Shown piece by piece: positions 1 through 8,052 of a stretch of 48,994 nt of DNA. Both the position numbers and the translations under genes were made by a program. Below the pieces are notes generated by a model. It ran no database searches and had not been told where the DNA came from. It was given only the letters and a program-made list of their open reading frames with translations. Each line of letters starts with the position of its first letter. The stretch's first letter is position 1. The stretch comes from Bacillota bacterium (lineage in GTDB: Bacteria; Bacillota; Clostridia; Acetivibrionales; Acetivibrionaceae), in assembly GCA_023421115.1 (NCBI GenBank), contig JAEZUI010000105.1, positions 1 to 48,994 of the forward strand. The letters are read 5' to 3'.

Positions 1-368
1 CTGAAGGTATGAAGATTAGTGATGCAACAAACGAGGGCAAACTATTGAGTTCCATAATTGATGTTTTGGATGATATGGCTCTTGCTATCGATGATATTGA
101 GGAAGTTCAAGAGCAGCTTGGCGAGCAGGTAGACAACATGGATGAAGATCTTGCAGAAGTAGAAAGAATCCTTTTTGATTGTGAAGAAGATGATGATGGA
201 ATACTTGCAGAAGTTGAGTGTCCGCATTGTAGTGAGATAATAGAACTTGAAGAGGATATGCTCGATGAAGAAGCAGAATCCTTTGAGTGCCCACACTGTG
301 GAAAAGATGTAGCTGTTGAATGGGATTGCGATTGTGATGAATGCTGTGATCACGATCACGATGAATAA
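1..368 (+). CDS. CD1247-type N-terminal domain zinc-ribbon protein (5' partial)
   Basis: The reading frame is open to the left edge, with Glu-Gly codons before the first Met at position 9, so the true start lies outside the window. The visible part begins with a helical, acidic segment (KISDATNEGKLL, then an Asp/Glu-rich helix) that I recognise as the N-terminal domain of CD1247-like clostridial proteins. It is followed by two CPHC knuckles (Cys71/74 and Cys94/97 counted from Met at position 9) that would bind one zinc ion, and a Cys/Asp/His-rich tail (CDCDECC, HDHDE) that could bind further metal. The function is unknown. The gene ends at a good terminator and is not part of the spoIIIA operon. 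Confidence 0.75.
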   Translation, partial: EGMKISDATNEGKLLSSIIDVLDDMALAIDDIEEVQEQLGEQVDNMDEDLAEVERILFDCEEDDDGILAEVECPHCSEIIELEEDMLDEEAESFECPHCGKDVAVEWDCDCDECCDHDHDE

Positions 369-390
369 TAGTACTTACAAATAAAAAGAA

Positions 391-434
391 AAAGTGTCGC
401 AAACTACTTAATAGTGGTGAGCGGCACTTTTTTT
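391..434 (+). terminator. Rho-independent terminator after the zinc-ribbon gene
   Basis: AAAGTGTCGC at 391-400 pairs with GCGGCACTTT at 421-430 (one G-U pair) and a T run follows. It separates the upstream gene from spoIIIAA. Confidence 0.85.
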
Positions 435-476
435 GTTGCAATTTTTGTGTATAAGGTGATTCCAATTTCATTTCCT

Positions 477-503
477 GTATTATTTTATTTTTAGCATACA
501 AAT
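477..503 (+). promoter_or_regulatory. Possible SigE-type promoter of the spoIIIA operon
   Basis: CATACAAAT at 495-503 resembles the -10 of mother-cell SigE promoters, and GTATTAT at 477-483 with an 11 bp spacer could be the -35. SigE control of spoIIIA is established in Bacillus; the assignment here is only a sequence resemblance. Confidence 0.3.
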
Positions 504-619
504 GGACAAATTGTAATATCTATTAACTAAGAAATATAAGTGGTTTGTATACCAATAAAACTTTATGTTACAGATTACTTGCATCGGAAGTGATTATGCT
601 TTTATGGGAGGAGAATTTA

Positions 620-1630
620 ATGATTACCAATGACAAGCAAGTCTTTAAAATGGAGGAAGTTAATAGTTTCGAAAGGGATATATTAAGATTTGTTTCACCT
701 GATTTGAGAAATGCAATAAGAAGGGTGCCTATAATGGACTTAATGTGCACAGAAGAGATAAGGTTTAGAGTAAACAGGCCGGTAATGATTCAGAATTATA
801 AGGGAAACTTTTTTTTGGATGCATTAGGTGAGTTGAAATCTAAACCTGAAAATTCAGTATTTGTAACCCAGGAACAGATAATAAAAACATTAGAACTGAT
901 AAGTGAAAATTCAATATATGCGTTTCAAGATGAAATACGAAACGGATATATTACGCTAAGAGGCGGACACAGGGTGGGTATAACAGGCAAGGCAGTGCTA
1001 GACGGAGCAGAAATAAAGAATTTGAAAGATATTTCCGGTCTCAATATAAGAATATCGAGAGAAGTTAATGGCTGTTCATCAAAAATTCTCAATTACATTT
1101 TGCAAGGTGAAAATGATGTTTATAATACACTTATAATTTCACCGCCAAAGTGCGGCAAGACTACAATATTGAGGGATGTTGCCAGGAATATCAGTGATGG
1201 TGTTGCACAAATGGGGATGAAGGGTTTGAAAGTAGGAGTTGTGGATGAACGTTCGGAAATTGCTGCATGCTTTAAGGGTTCACCTCAAAAACAAGTTGGT
1301 GTCAGAACAGATGTGCTTGATGCTTGTCCTAAGCAACTTGGAATGTCGATGTTACTTAGATCTATGTCTCCTGACGTCATTATAACAGATGAAATAGGAA
1401 GCACTGGAGATAAGGATGCCCTAATGCAGGTGATAAATGCAGGTGTGAAGATTATTACAACAGCTCATGGATTTAATATTTCACAATTGAAGTTGCGTAA
1501 AGAAGTGCTAAGTATGCTCGAAGAAAAAGTGTTTGACAGGCTGGTCGTATTAAGTTCAAAAGATGGACCGGGGACTATAGAAGAGGTAATAGACGGCAGC
1601 AATATGAAGTTTTTGTATAGGAGGGGATAA
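620..1630 (+). CDS. spoIIIAA: Stage III sporulation protein AA, secretion-type ATPase
   Basis: SpoIIIAA is the ATPase of the SpoIIIA-SpoIIQ channel that links mother cell and forespore after engulfment. The protein resembles type II/IV secretion ATPases: a Walker A segment PPKCGKTT at about residues 175-182, a DERSEIA motif after it, and a Walker B DVIITDE at about 252-258. The frame is open from 545, but I start at 620 because GGGAGGAG lies six bases before that ATG; the product is then 336 aa, slightly longer than the roughly 307 aa Bacillus protein. It is the first gene of an eight-gene operon and ends 3 bp before spoIIIAB. Confidence 0.93.
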   Translation: MITNDKQVFKMEEVNSFERDILRFVSPDLRNAIRRVPIMDLMCTEEIRFRVNRPVMIQNYKGNFFLDALGELKSKPENSVFVTQEQIIKTLELISENSIYAFQDEIRNGYITLRGGHRVGITGKAVLDGAEIKNLKDISGLNIRISREVNGCSSKILNYILQGENDVYNTLIISPPKCGKTTILRDVARNISDGVAQMGMKGLKVGVVDERSEIAACFKGSPQKQVGVRTDVLDACPKQLGMSMLLRSMSPDVIITDEIGSTGDKDALMQVINAGVKIITTAHGFNISQLKLRKEVLSMLEEKVFDRLVVLSSKDGPGTIEEVIDGSNMKFLYRRG

Positions 1631-1633
1631 GTT

Positions 1634-2149
1634 ATGCTGTTAAAAATAGTGGGTAGTTTGATTGTTCTTATTTCATGCAGTCTCTTAGGATATTCTCATG
1701 CAAAGACTTATGCTAAAAGACCGGAAGAGCTTAAAGTTCTTCAATCGCTACTTCAGATATTTGAAAATGAAATAAGTTTTTTATCAAATGTTTTAGAAGA
1801 CGCCTTTCTAAAAGTATGCAGCTGTACAGATAGCAGTGTGGGGGTTTTCTTTGAAGCAACTGTAAAAAACCTAGAAGATGGATTTTGTGCTTATGAAGCA
1901 TGGACAAAGGCTGTTGGGGAGAATATCACCAAGACAAATTTAAATTCTGAAGACGAGGGCATAATTATTTCCTTTGGTAAAATGCTCGGAGGCTCTGATT
2001 TAGAGGGGCAGATTAAAAATATTCGTCTTACTGTAAGTCAGCTAAAAATTCAGGAGCAAAAGGCTGAGGAGTTGAAAGGCAAGAATGAAAGCATGTTTAA
2101 GAATCTTGGAGTGTTAGGTGGTTTGGCAATAATTATTTTATTGTTCTAA
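1634..2149 (+). CDS. spoIIIAB: Stage III sporulation protein AB
   Basis: A 171 aa membrane protein, the usual SpoIIIAB length. It has an N-terminal hydrophobic helix (residues about 3-22), a conserved KRPEEL segment after it, a long helical cytoplasmic-like middle, and a C-terminal hydrophobic helix (NLGVLGGLAIIILLF). This layout resembles GspF-like platform proteins, and the family is thought to anchor the SpoIIIAA ATPase at the mother-cell membrane. GAGGGG lies just before the ATG, at the end of spoIIIAA, so the two are translationally adjacent. Confidence 0.9.
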   Translation: MLLKIVGSLIVLISCSLLGYSHAKTYAKRPEELKVLQSLLQIFENEISFLSNVLEDAFLKVCSCTDSSVGVFFEATVKNLEDGFCAYEAWTKAVGENITKTNLNSEDEGIIISFGKMLGGSDLEGQIKNIRLTVSQLKIQEQKAEELKGKNESMFKNLGVLGGLAIIILLF

Positions 2150-2294
2150 ATAGAAAGTTTCTCTGAATATATATAACTTGTACAGAATGCAATAGAAGGA
2201 TTTTTGCACTGGTTTTGAAGCTTTATGGAAGTAACCTATTTCAAAGCTCGAAAGGTTTTTTAAAAAAATCACCTAAAAAACAAGAGGGGAAATA
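2150..2294. other. Unusual 145 bp gap inside the spoIIIA operon
   Basis: All other gaps in this operon are 100 bp or less, and most are much shorter. The stretch holds an inverted repeat, AGCTTT at 2218-2223 with AAAGCT at 2244-2249, and ends in a T/A-rich tract with TCACCTAA. I see no ORF in it. A decayed copy of one of the dispersed repeats is possible but not demonstrated. Confidence 0.4.
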
Positions 2295-2300
2295 TTGATT

Positions 2301-2495
2301 ATGGATATTGAATTGATTTTTAAGATAGCAGCTATAGGAATTCTGGTTTCTGTATTAAATGCTCTGCTTAACAAGTCGGGAAGAGATGAGCAGGCGATGA
2401 TGACAACACTTGCAGGACTAATAGTTGTACTTATGATGATAGTAAAGGAAATAGTAAATTTGTTTGATACTGTAAAGACATTATTTCAGTTTTAA
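2301..2495 (+). CDS. spoIIIAC: Stage III sporulation protein AC
   Basis: A 64 aa protein with two hydrophobic helices around a polar turn (NKSGRDEQAMM), typical of SpoIIIAC, a small membrane subunit of the mother-cell channel. The start is uncertain: a TTG at 2295 sits five bases after GAGGGG, while the ATG at 2301 is eleven bases away. I prefer the ATG because it gives MDIELIFK, which fits the family N-terminus as I know it. spoIIIAD follows after 16 bp. Confidence 0.88.
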   Translation: MDIELIFKIAAIGILVSVLNALLNKSGRDEQAMMTTLAGLIVVLMMIVKEIVNLFDTVKTLFQF

Positions 2496-2511
2496 ATTAA
2501 GGATGATTTCT

Positions 2512-2898
2512 ATGGATATACTTCAGATAATAGGATTGGCAATTGTGGCAACAGTGATAATAGCAGTTCTTAAAGCGCAGAGGCCTGAGATTGCAATACA
2601 GATAAGTATTGCAGCAGGAATAATTGTGTTCACCATGATTTTGGGCAAGATAACTGCTGTAATTGAGCTTTTAAACAGCTATGCCCAAAAGGTTAATATA
2701 GATACCATATATCTTTCAACACTGCTTAAAATTGTCGGAATAGCATATATAACAGAATTTGGAGCAGAGGTGTGCAAAGATGCCGGTGAAGGTGCAATTG
2801 CTTCTAAAGTTGAGTTGGCCGGGAAAGTGGTTATTATTGTACTAGCTGTTCCGATAATAACATCCTTATTGGATTTGATTATAAGAATTATGCCGTAA
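2512..2898 (+). CDS. spoIIIAD: Stage III sporulation protein AD
   Basis: A 128 aa polytopic membrane protein containing the SpoIIIAD signature EFGAEVCKDAGEGAIASK at about residues 83-100, followed by a hydrophobic C-terminal hairpin. It is a membrane subunit of the SpoIIIA complex and is distantly related to SpoIIIAC. An in-frame ATG at 2503 precedes the chosen start, but an AAGGA motif is placed eight bases before 2512, and MDILQIIGL matches the family N-terminus. Confidence 0.9.
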   Translation: MDILQIIGLAIVATVIIAVLKAQRPEIAIQISIAAGIIVFTMILGKITAVIELLNSYAQKVNIDTIYLSTLLKIVGIAYITEFGAEVCKDAGEGAIASKVELAGKVVIIVLAVPIITSLLDLIIRIMP

Positions 2899-2931
2899 GG
2901 CTATCAAAAAGAGTGAACGGATGGGGATAAA

Positions 2932-4143
2932 ATGATTATAGAGAACAAAAGATCACAAATTTGCACCCTAAAAAAAATATTTTTATTTATATCGATTTTT
3001 ATGTTGTGTATTTCATTTCCTATACAAATAAGTGCTCAAGAGATTACAGAGCACGAAATAATTGAAGAACAGGCACAATCCGGTGAAATTAATTCTATTG
3101 AAGACAAACTAAAAAAAACAATGGATGAAGAATTCTTCGAAATAATGCCCGATTATAATCCTGAAAACCTCATAAAGGATGTTGCCAAAGGAGAATTTAA
3201 ATTTGATATTGCAAGTATTTTTAACAGGATTTTAATGTTTTTGTTTAAAGAGGTATATTTAAATATTGATATACTGATTAAACTAGTGGTTTTAGTAATC
3301 ATTTGTGCAGTCCTTAAGAACTTGCAGTCATCTTTTATGAGTAAAAGCGTTGGAGAACTTGCTTTCTATGTGTGCTATATAGTTTTGGTTTCTGTATTGA
3401 TGGTCAGCTTTAATAGTGCTCTTAAGGCAGGTGTTGAGATAATTGATGCCATGGTGAATTTTATGTATGCGTCTATTCCAGTTCTTATAACCTTGTTGAT
3501 CTCAGGGGGGAATATTACTTCAGGTGGAGTTTTACAACCTGTACTTATAATGATTGTGCAATTTACAGCCACAATAATTAAAACCGTTTTTGTTCCACTT
3601 ATAGTACTTTCAACCGTCATATCCATCGTTAATAATATTTCGGACAAGATACAGGTCGCGAGGCTTGCATCCTTTTTAAAAACCATAACAACATGGTCTT
3701 TAGGTTTAATACTTACATTATTTGTGGCGGTAGTATCACTTCAGGGCTCTCTAGGAGCTGTGGTTGATGGTGTGACAAGTAAGACCACCAAATTTGCAAT
3801 AAGTGCTTTTATACCTGTCGCAGGAAAGTATCTTGCCGATGCAGCCGATGCCGTTGTAGGATGTACACTGCTTATAAAAAATGCAATGGGAGTTGCAATT
3901 ATGATTGGAATAGTATCAATAAGTCTTATTCCAATTCTAAAGATGTTAGCTATCATAGGCTTGTACAGGCTGGCATGTGTTTTTCTAGAACCTGTGGCAG
4001 AAAGTAGAATTGTAAAGTGTATCGGAGAGGTAGCCGGTTCGATGACTTATATTCTAGGGATAGTAGCTTCTGTAGCGTTTATGTTTCTAATAACGGTGAC
4101 CACTTTGATTACTGCGAGCAATTTAAGTGCTATGATGAGGTGA
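2932..4143 (+). CDS. spoIIIAE: Stage III sporulation protein AE
   Basis: A 403 aa protein, close to the roughly 400 aa family length. It begins with a cleavable-type signal (hydrophobic stretch KIFLFISIFMLCISF, then an Ala-X-Gln region), has an acidic extracytoplasmic segment to about residue 95, and then seven or more hydrophobic helices to the end. SpoIIIAE is the large polytopic subunit of the channel. The ATG follows GGATGGGGATAAA. The gene lies 33 bp after spoIIIAD and ends 4 bp before spoIIIAF. Confidence 0.92.
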   Translation: MIIENKRSQICTLKKIFLFISIFMLCISFPIQISAQEITEHEIIEEQAQSGEINSIEDKLKKTMDEEFFEIMPDYNPENLIKDVAKGEFKFDIASIFNRILMFLFKEVYLNIDILIKLVVLVIICAVLKNLQSSFMSKSVGELAFYVCYIVLVSVLMVSFNSALKAGVEIIDAMVNFMYASIPVLITLLISGGNITSGGVLQPVLIMIVQFTATIIKTVFVPLIVLSTVISIVNNISDKIQVARLASFLKTITTWSLGLILTLFVAVVSLQGSLGAVVDGVTSKTTKFAISAFIPVAGKYLADAADAVVGCTLLIKNAMGVAIMIGIVSISLIPILKMLAIIGLYRLACVFLEPVAESRIVKCIGEVAGSMTYILGIVASVAFMFLITVTTLITASNLSAMMR

Positions 4144-4147
4144 TAAA

Positions 4148-4780
4148 ATGATAGAGTTCTTAAAAGACTGGTGTTTAAATGTTGTAACTCTTGTGATGTT
4201 TATAGTGCTTTTAGAAATGCTTTTACCCTCGGGCAGGATGAAAAAAATGATTAACTTAGTATCCGGTCTCATCCTTGTAATTGCATTGATAAATCCGGTG
4301 TTAGGGTTATTTCAAAAAGGAATAAATCTTGAAGAGTATCAGATGTCAAGCAGTAATTTCATTGACAAGAAAGAGATTATGGTGAACAGTCAAGTGATGA
4401 AAGAGGAACAAACAAGACAAATCACCAACGTATATAGAAACAAAATTATTAGCCAACTTGAGGATTTGGTAAGAGATATAAAAGGTGTATTGGAAGTAAA
4501 GGCCGATGTAATTATAAACGATGATTATTCGGATGAAAAATTTGGGGAAGTTAAAAAGGTTTATCTTGAATTGAAGCTTGGGGAAGCTGATGAAAAAACA
4601 AAAAGTATTAAGCCTGTTAAAGGTATAGATAAAGTCATAGTGGGCAAAGGAAAAAAACAGGAAAGTGAGGGAGTACCCGACGTTAAAATCGATAGAGAGC
4701 TTAAGCAGCAGATTGAAAGCAAAATTGAAAACATACTAAATATACAGAAGGAAAACATAGTGATATCTAAAATAAGGTGA
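4148..4780 (+). CDS. spoIIIAF: Stage III sporulation protein AF
   Basis: A 210 aa protein, the usual length. Two N-terminal membrane helices (about residues 8-25 and 33-56) precede a soluble domain with the alternating beta/alpha pattern of the ring-building motif shared by SpoIIIAF, AG and AH. The conserved LLPSGRMKKMI turn lies between the helices. The start is four bases after the spoIIIAE stop, with GAGGTGA as ribosome binding site. It acts in the mother-cell membrane as part of the channel. Confidence 0.9.
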   Translation: MIEFLKDWCLNVVTLVMFIVLLEMLLPSGRMKKMINLVSGLILVIALINPVLGLFQKGINLEEYQMSSSNFIDKKEIMVNSQVMKEEQTRQITNVYRNKIISQLEDLVRDIKGVLEVKADVIINDDYSDEKFGEVKKVYLELKLGEADEKTKSIKPVKGIDKVIVGKGKKQESEGVPDVKIDRELKQQIESKIENILNIQKENIVISKIR

Positions 4781-4835
4781 TTTTAATGGTGTGTTTTTAA
4801 GTAAAAATACCTTTAGAAGAATTGAGGAGGGTAAA

Positions 4836-5480
4836 ATGGATAAAATCAAAAAAGTAATGGGATATTTTAAAAAGCTGTTTAAGAGTGAGAAGAACAATAA
4901 AATGGGTGAAAACCTAATAATTCTAATAATTATCGGGGTTATTATCATTATAGCCGGCAGTACACTTTTTGGTGAGAAGGATAAGCCGAAAAAGGATAAT
5001 GCCAGGAAAATTGTTGAGGACGAAAGTGTTGAGAATGCAGAAGAGGTCTCTGTAGTAGGAGTAAATGCTGAAAGGACTGATATCGAAAAAAATATAGAGG
5101 AGATACTTTCACAAATAAATGGAGCGGGAAAAGTTGATGTATTGGTAACGTACTCATCGGGTAGGGAAATTGTTCCCTATTCGGATATAAAGAAAAGTGA
5201 TGAACTGACGGATGAAAAGGATAGCGGTGGAGGAACAAGAAAAATTGATCAAAGTTCCTATGAAAGTCAGATCGCTTATGAAGATAGCGGAAGTGGTGTA
5301 AAAAAGCCAATAATTCTAAAAGAACTTTTGCCGGAGGTTAAGGGGGTGGTGGTAGTAGCCGATGGGGCTAGTGACACACTCGTAAAGGAGTCTTTAGTAA
5401 ACGCAGTAAAAGTACTTCTGGATATACCTATACATAAAATTCAGGTTTTTGAAAGAAAGGGAGGAGAAAAGAATGGATAG
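4836..5480 (+). CDS. spoIIIAG: Stage III sporulation protein AG
   Basis: A 214 aa single-pass membrane protein: a basic N-terminus, one helix at about residues 25-44, an acidic linker, and a C-terminal ring-building domain (NIEEILSQINGAGKVDVLVTY ... LLPEVKGVVVVADGA ... VNAVKVLLDIPIHKIQVF). SpoIIIAG forms a large ring in the intermembrane space of the engulfed forespore. The frame is open from a GTG at 4791, but GGAGGG stands four bases before the ATG at 4836, which also gives the right topology. A 16-codon ORF overlaps its last bases. Confidence 0.92.
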   Translation: MDKIKKVMGYFKKLFKSEKNNKMGENLIILIIIGVIIIIAGSTLFGEKDKPKKDNARKIVEDESVENAEEVSVVGVNAERTDIEKNIEEILSQINGAGKVDVLVTYSSGREIVPYSDIKKSDELTDEKDSGGGTRKIDQSSYESQIAYEDSGSGVKKPIILKELLPEVKGVVVVADGASDTLVKESLVNAVKVLLDIPIHKIQVFERKGGEKNG

Positions 5481-5523
5481 TGCTTTTTTAAAAGTTGAAC
5501 AAATTTTAGAAAAACAGATATAA
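5473..5523 (+). CDS. Possible 16-codon ORF overlapping the end of spoIIIAG
   Basis: ATG at 5473 overlaps the spoIIIAG stop codon region in another frame and is preceded by GGGAGGAG with ideal spacing, a stronger site than several real genes here have. It encodes MDSAFLKVEQILEKQI and stops at 5521-5523, 58 bp before spoIIIAH. It may be a leader peptide coupling AG to AH translation or a remnant of an older gene start. Nothing shows that the peptide is made. Confidence 0.25.
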   Translation: MDSAFLKVEQILEKQI

Positions 5524-5581
5524 ATGAGACAAATTTGCAATATATATTATAAAAAACTGTAAAAATGAAGGGGGATTTTTG

Positions 5582-6223
5582 ATGATGGTTTTTAAAAGAA
5601 AGCAAATTGTAGTTTTGTCACTGGTTCTTATGATAGTAATAGCAGGGTATTTACAATACAGCTACAAAAAAAGCAGTATATCAGTAAGTGAAATAGCAGA
5701 TAGTGATGTTCCGAGACTCGGTGAAGCAGTTTATGTAGATAACAGTGAGCTGTTTGATAGTGAAGTAGCAGAGAAAACAGAAGATTCCGACAAGAAAGAA
5801 AATAAAAAAGATGATAAAAAAGATGATAAGAAAGATGATAAGAATAAGACTGTTCAGGCCTCAAAACAGGCTAATGAATTTTTTGCACAGGCAAAAATGG
5901 ATAAGGACGTGACTAGGGGGAAAAATAAAGATGAGCTTGAAAATATTTCGAAAGATCCTAATGCAAGCAAAGAGCTTAAGTCTCAAGCTAGTGAGAAAAT
6001 TTTAGCGATAATTGATAAGTCTGAAAAGGAGATGGCTATAGAAACGCTGATAAAAGAGAAAGGTTATAGTGATGTAGTAGTTTTTATGGCTGATGACGGA
6101 AGTCTTGACATAGTTGTAAAAGCACAAAATTTATCGGATGTTGAGGCAACACAGATTGCAGATATTGCAGCTAGGCAGGCAAATACTGCAATAGCAGATA
6201 TTCATGTAAGACCAACTTTTTGA
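5582..6223 (+). CDS. spoIIIAH: Stage III sporulation protein AH
   Basis: A 213 aa protein with a short basic N-terminus, one membrane helix (about residues 8-25), a long charged linker containing tandem KKDD units, and a C-terminal ring-building domain (ASEKILAIIDKSEKEMAIETL ... YSDVVVFMADDGSLDIVVKA). SpoIIIAH crosses the intermembrane space and binds forespore SpoIIQ. AGGGGG lies seven bases before the ATG at 5582; a second ATG follows at once. The linker repeat is encoded by a near-perfect 12 bp tandem DNA repeat around 5805-5850, so its length may vary between strains. It is the last gene of the operon. Confidence 0.9.
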   Translation: MMVFKRKQIVVLSLVLMIVIAGYLQYSYKKSSISVSEIADSDVPRLGEAVYVDNSELFDSEVAEKTEDSDKKENKKDDKKDDKKDDKNKTVQASKQANEFFAQAKMDKDVTRGKNKDELENISKDPNASKELKSQASEKILAIIDKSEKEMAIETLIKEKGYSDVVVFMADDGSLDIVVKAQNLSDVEATQIADIAARQANTAIADIHVRPTF

Positions 6224-6364
6224 CAAACATGTTTCTAGAATAGTACAATAAATTCAGTTTTCTTTCTTTTTTGGAATATCATGAAATGACCTAATGTAAA
6301 ACACTTATTGAGTTTATTGAGGAAATATACAGCTAAAAATGTTGTGGTCAATATACATAATTTG

Positions 6365-6393
6365 TTGATATCAACTACTTGTAATGGTATAAT
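6365..6393 (+). promoter_or_regulatory. SigA-type promoter of asp23
   Basis: TTGATA at 6365-6370, a 17 bp spacer and TATAAT at 6388-6393, preceded by TGG as in an extended -10. It lies 45 bp before the asp23 start and shows that asp23 is expressed separately from spoIIIA. Confidence 0.75.
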
Positions 6394-6437
6394 ATCTGTG
6401 TATCAAGCTTTATATGATGCAGCGGGGAGGGAATCCG

Positions 6438-6842
6438 ATGGAAGAAATTGTCCAAGGGAATAATATTGAGATTGGAAACGTTAAAATATCTGAAGAAGTA
6501 GTTGCCATAATTGCGGGAGTTGCTGCTATGGATGTACCCGGTGTTGCAGGGATGAGTGGTGGAATCGCTGGCGGAATTGCAGAAATCCTTGGACGTAAGA
6601 ACTTATCAAAGGGAGTAAAAGTTGAGGTCGGAGAAAAAGAGGCAGCCATAGATTTATATATTATAGTTGAATATGGGTGCAGGATTCCTGATGTTTCTTG
6701 GGATATACAGGAAAAGGTTAAAAATGCCGTGGAGACTATGACCGGACTTGATGTGATTGAGATAAATATTCATGTTCAGGGTGTGAATATAGAGAAGGAA
6801 ACTAAAAGAGAGATTGCTGATGATGCTTCGAGGGTGAAATAA
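6438..6842 (+). CDS. Asp23/Gls24 family envelope stress response protein
   Basis: A 134 aa Asp23 family protein. It shows the family pattern: GNVKISEEVVAIIAGVAAMDVPGV at about residues 12-35 and a C-terminal beta/alpha core (VSWDIQEKVKNAVETMTGLDV, INIHVQGV). In Staphylococcus, Asp23 coats the inner face of the membrane through the anchor AmaP. Two in-frame starts are possible; 6438 has GGGAGG six bases upstream. The gene has its own promoter and a weak terminator. In related genomes asp23 commonly stands next to amaP-DUF2273-nusB; here these genes resume only at 11286 after a block of broken genes. Confidence 0.9.
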   Translation: MEEIVQGNNIEIGNVKISEEVVAIIAGVAAMDVPGVAGMSGGIAGGIAEILGRKNLSKGVKVEVGEKEAAIDLYIIVEYGCRIPDVSWDIQEKVKNAVETMTGLDVIEINIHVQGVNIEKETKREIADDASRVK

Positions 6843-6867
6843 AGTTTTGAATATATGAAAAATTAGT

Positions 6868-8046
6868 TTGAGGATAATGATAATAACCCCTTTTTTAGGG
6901 TTTATTTTTTTGCAAAAGTGCAGGTGTCCTACCACTCAAAACGTAATCAGAGGTCCAAAGGAAGGTTTTGTTGAGAAAACAGATGTAAACATTTCACTTG
7001 TTAGAAGAAGACTTAAAACAAAAGATTTAAGAGTTGAGAATTTGACTTTGGGAAGTGTAACAAATACAAAAATTTCATTAATGTACCTCGATAAAATTGC
7101 AAAAAAAGAAATTATTGACGAAATAAGACGCCGGCTTAATAGTATTAAAATAGACTCTATTTTAGATAGCGGCTACATTGAAGAATTAATCAAAGATGAC
7201 AGGTATTCTTTTTTTCCAGAGTTTATGAATTCAGAAAAACCTGATTCTGTTGTTGCGGGTTTGCTAGAGGGTAGAGTCGCTATCTTTGTCGATGGGAATG
7301 CATATGTTCTAACGGCTCCTGCTCTGTTTGTTGATTTCCTACAGGTGAGTGAAGACTATTATCATCATTTTATAGTTTCTACATTCATCAGGATGTTAAG
7401 GTATATTTCTGCTTTTCTTACACTTTTTGTTCCGGCAGGTTTCATTGCATTAGTTACATTTCATCAGGAGATGATTCCTACACCCTTACTAATAAGTATT
7501 GCTTCACAGCGTGAAGGCATTCCTTTTCCTGCTTTTGTGGAAGCAATAATGATGGAAGGAGTGTTTGAGATTTTAAGGGAAGCCGGAATAAGAATGCCCC
7601 GGGTTATTGGTCCAGCAATTTCAATAGTTGGTGCTCTGGTCTTAGGTCAGGCTGCTGTAGAGGCAGGTATAGTATCAGCAGCTATGGTAATAGTGGTTTC
7701 AATTACTGCTATTTCAAGCTTTGTGATACCCAATTATTCCATGGCTTATGCTATAAGAATAATAAGGTTTGCTTATATGCTCCTGGCAGGCATGTTTGGC
7801 TTATATGGCATTTTCATGGGAATTATTGCATTAATCCTTCATTTGTGCAAATTAAAATCAATCGGGGTTCCCTATATGACGCCCATTGCTCCTAAAACAA
7901 GATACGGAACCAAGGACACCATCATCCGGTATCCTTTATGGTTAAATAAAACAAGGCCAGCAGGGATTAGTGTATCAAATTCGCCCAGGATAGACGGGGA
8001 TAATCCTGTAACAAAAAAAGAAAAGGAAAATCCGGAATTCAGGTGA
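6868..8046 (+). CDS. Spore germination receptor subunit A (GerKA/SpoVAF family), 5' truncated
   Basis: From about residue 24 (VIRGPKEGF) to the end this is a typical GerA-family A subunit: the tail of the N-terminal soluble domain, a hydrophobic domain with about five helices, and the signatures PLLISIASQREGIPFP, VGALVLGQAAVEAG and PYMTPIAP. Intact family members have roughly 130-150 more residues before VIRGP. Here that region is replaced by codons read through the terminator after asp23, from a TTG at 6868 without a ribosome binding site. The protein is therefore probably not functional. gerKC follows after 6 bp, as in complete operons. Confidence 0.8.
   Translation: MRIMIITPFLGFIFLQKCRCPTTQNVIRGPKEGFVEKTDVNISLVRRRLKTKDLRVENLTLGSVTNTKISLMYLDKIAKKEIIDEIRRRLNSIKIDSILDSGYIEELIKDDRYSFFPEFMNSEKPDSVVAGLLEGRVAIFVDGNAYVLTAPALFVDFLQVSEDYYHHFIVSTFIRMLRYISAFLTLFVPAGFIALVTFHQEMIPTPLLISIASQREGIPFPAFVEAIMMEGVFEILREAGIRMPRVIGPAISIVGALVLGQAAVEAGIVSAAMVIVVSITAISSFVIPNYSMAYAIRIIRFAYMLLAGMFGLYGIFMGIIALILHLCKLKSIGVPYMTPIAPKTRYGTKDTIIRYPLWLNKTRPAGISVSNSPRIDGDNPVTKKEKENPEFR
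6884..6911 (+). terminator. Weak terminator after asp23, overlapping the broken gerKA start
   Basis: AACCC pairs with GGGTT around a short loop and a T7 run follows, so the stem is only about five base pairs. It lies inside the open frame assigned to the truncated gerKA, which argues that this frame's 5' end is not a real gene start. Confidence 0.55.
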
Positions 8047-8052
8047 TATATA

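Noticed and set aside
2150..2294. Gene or terminator within the spoIIIA gap
   Set aside because: No ORF of useful length and only a 6 bp stem; the hairpin is too weak to call a terminator.
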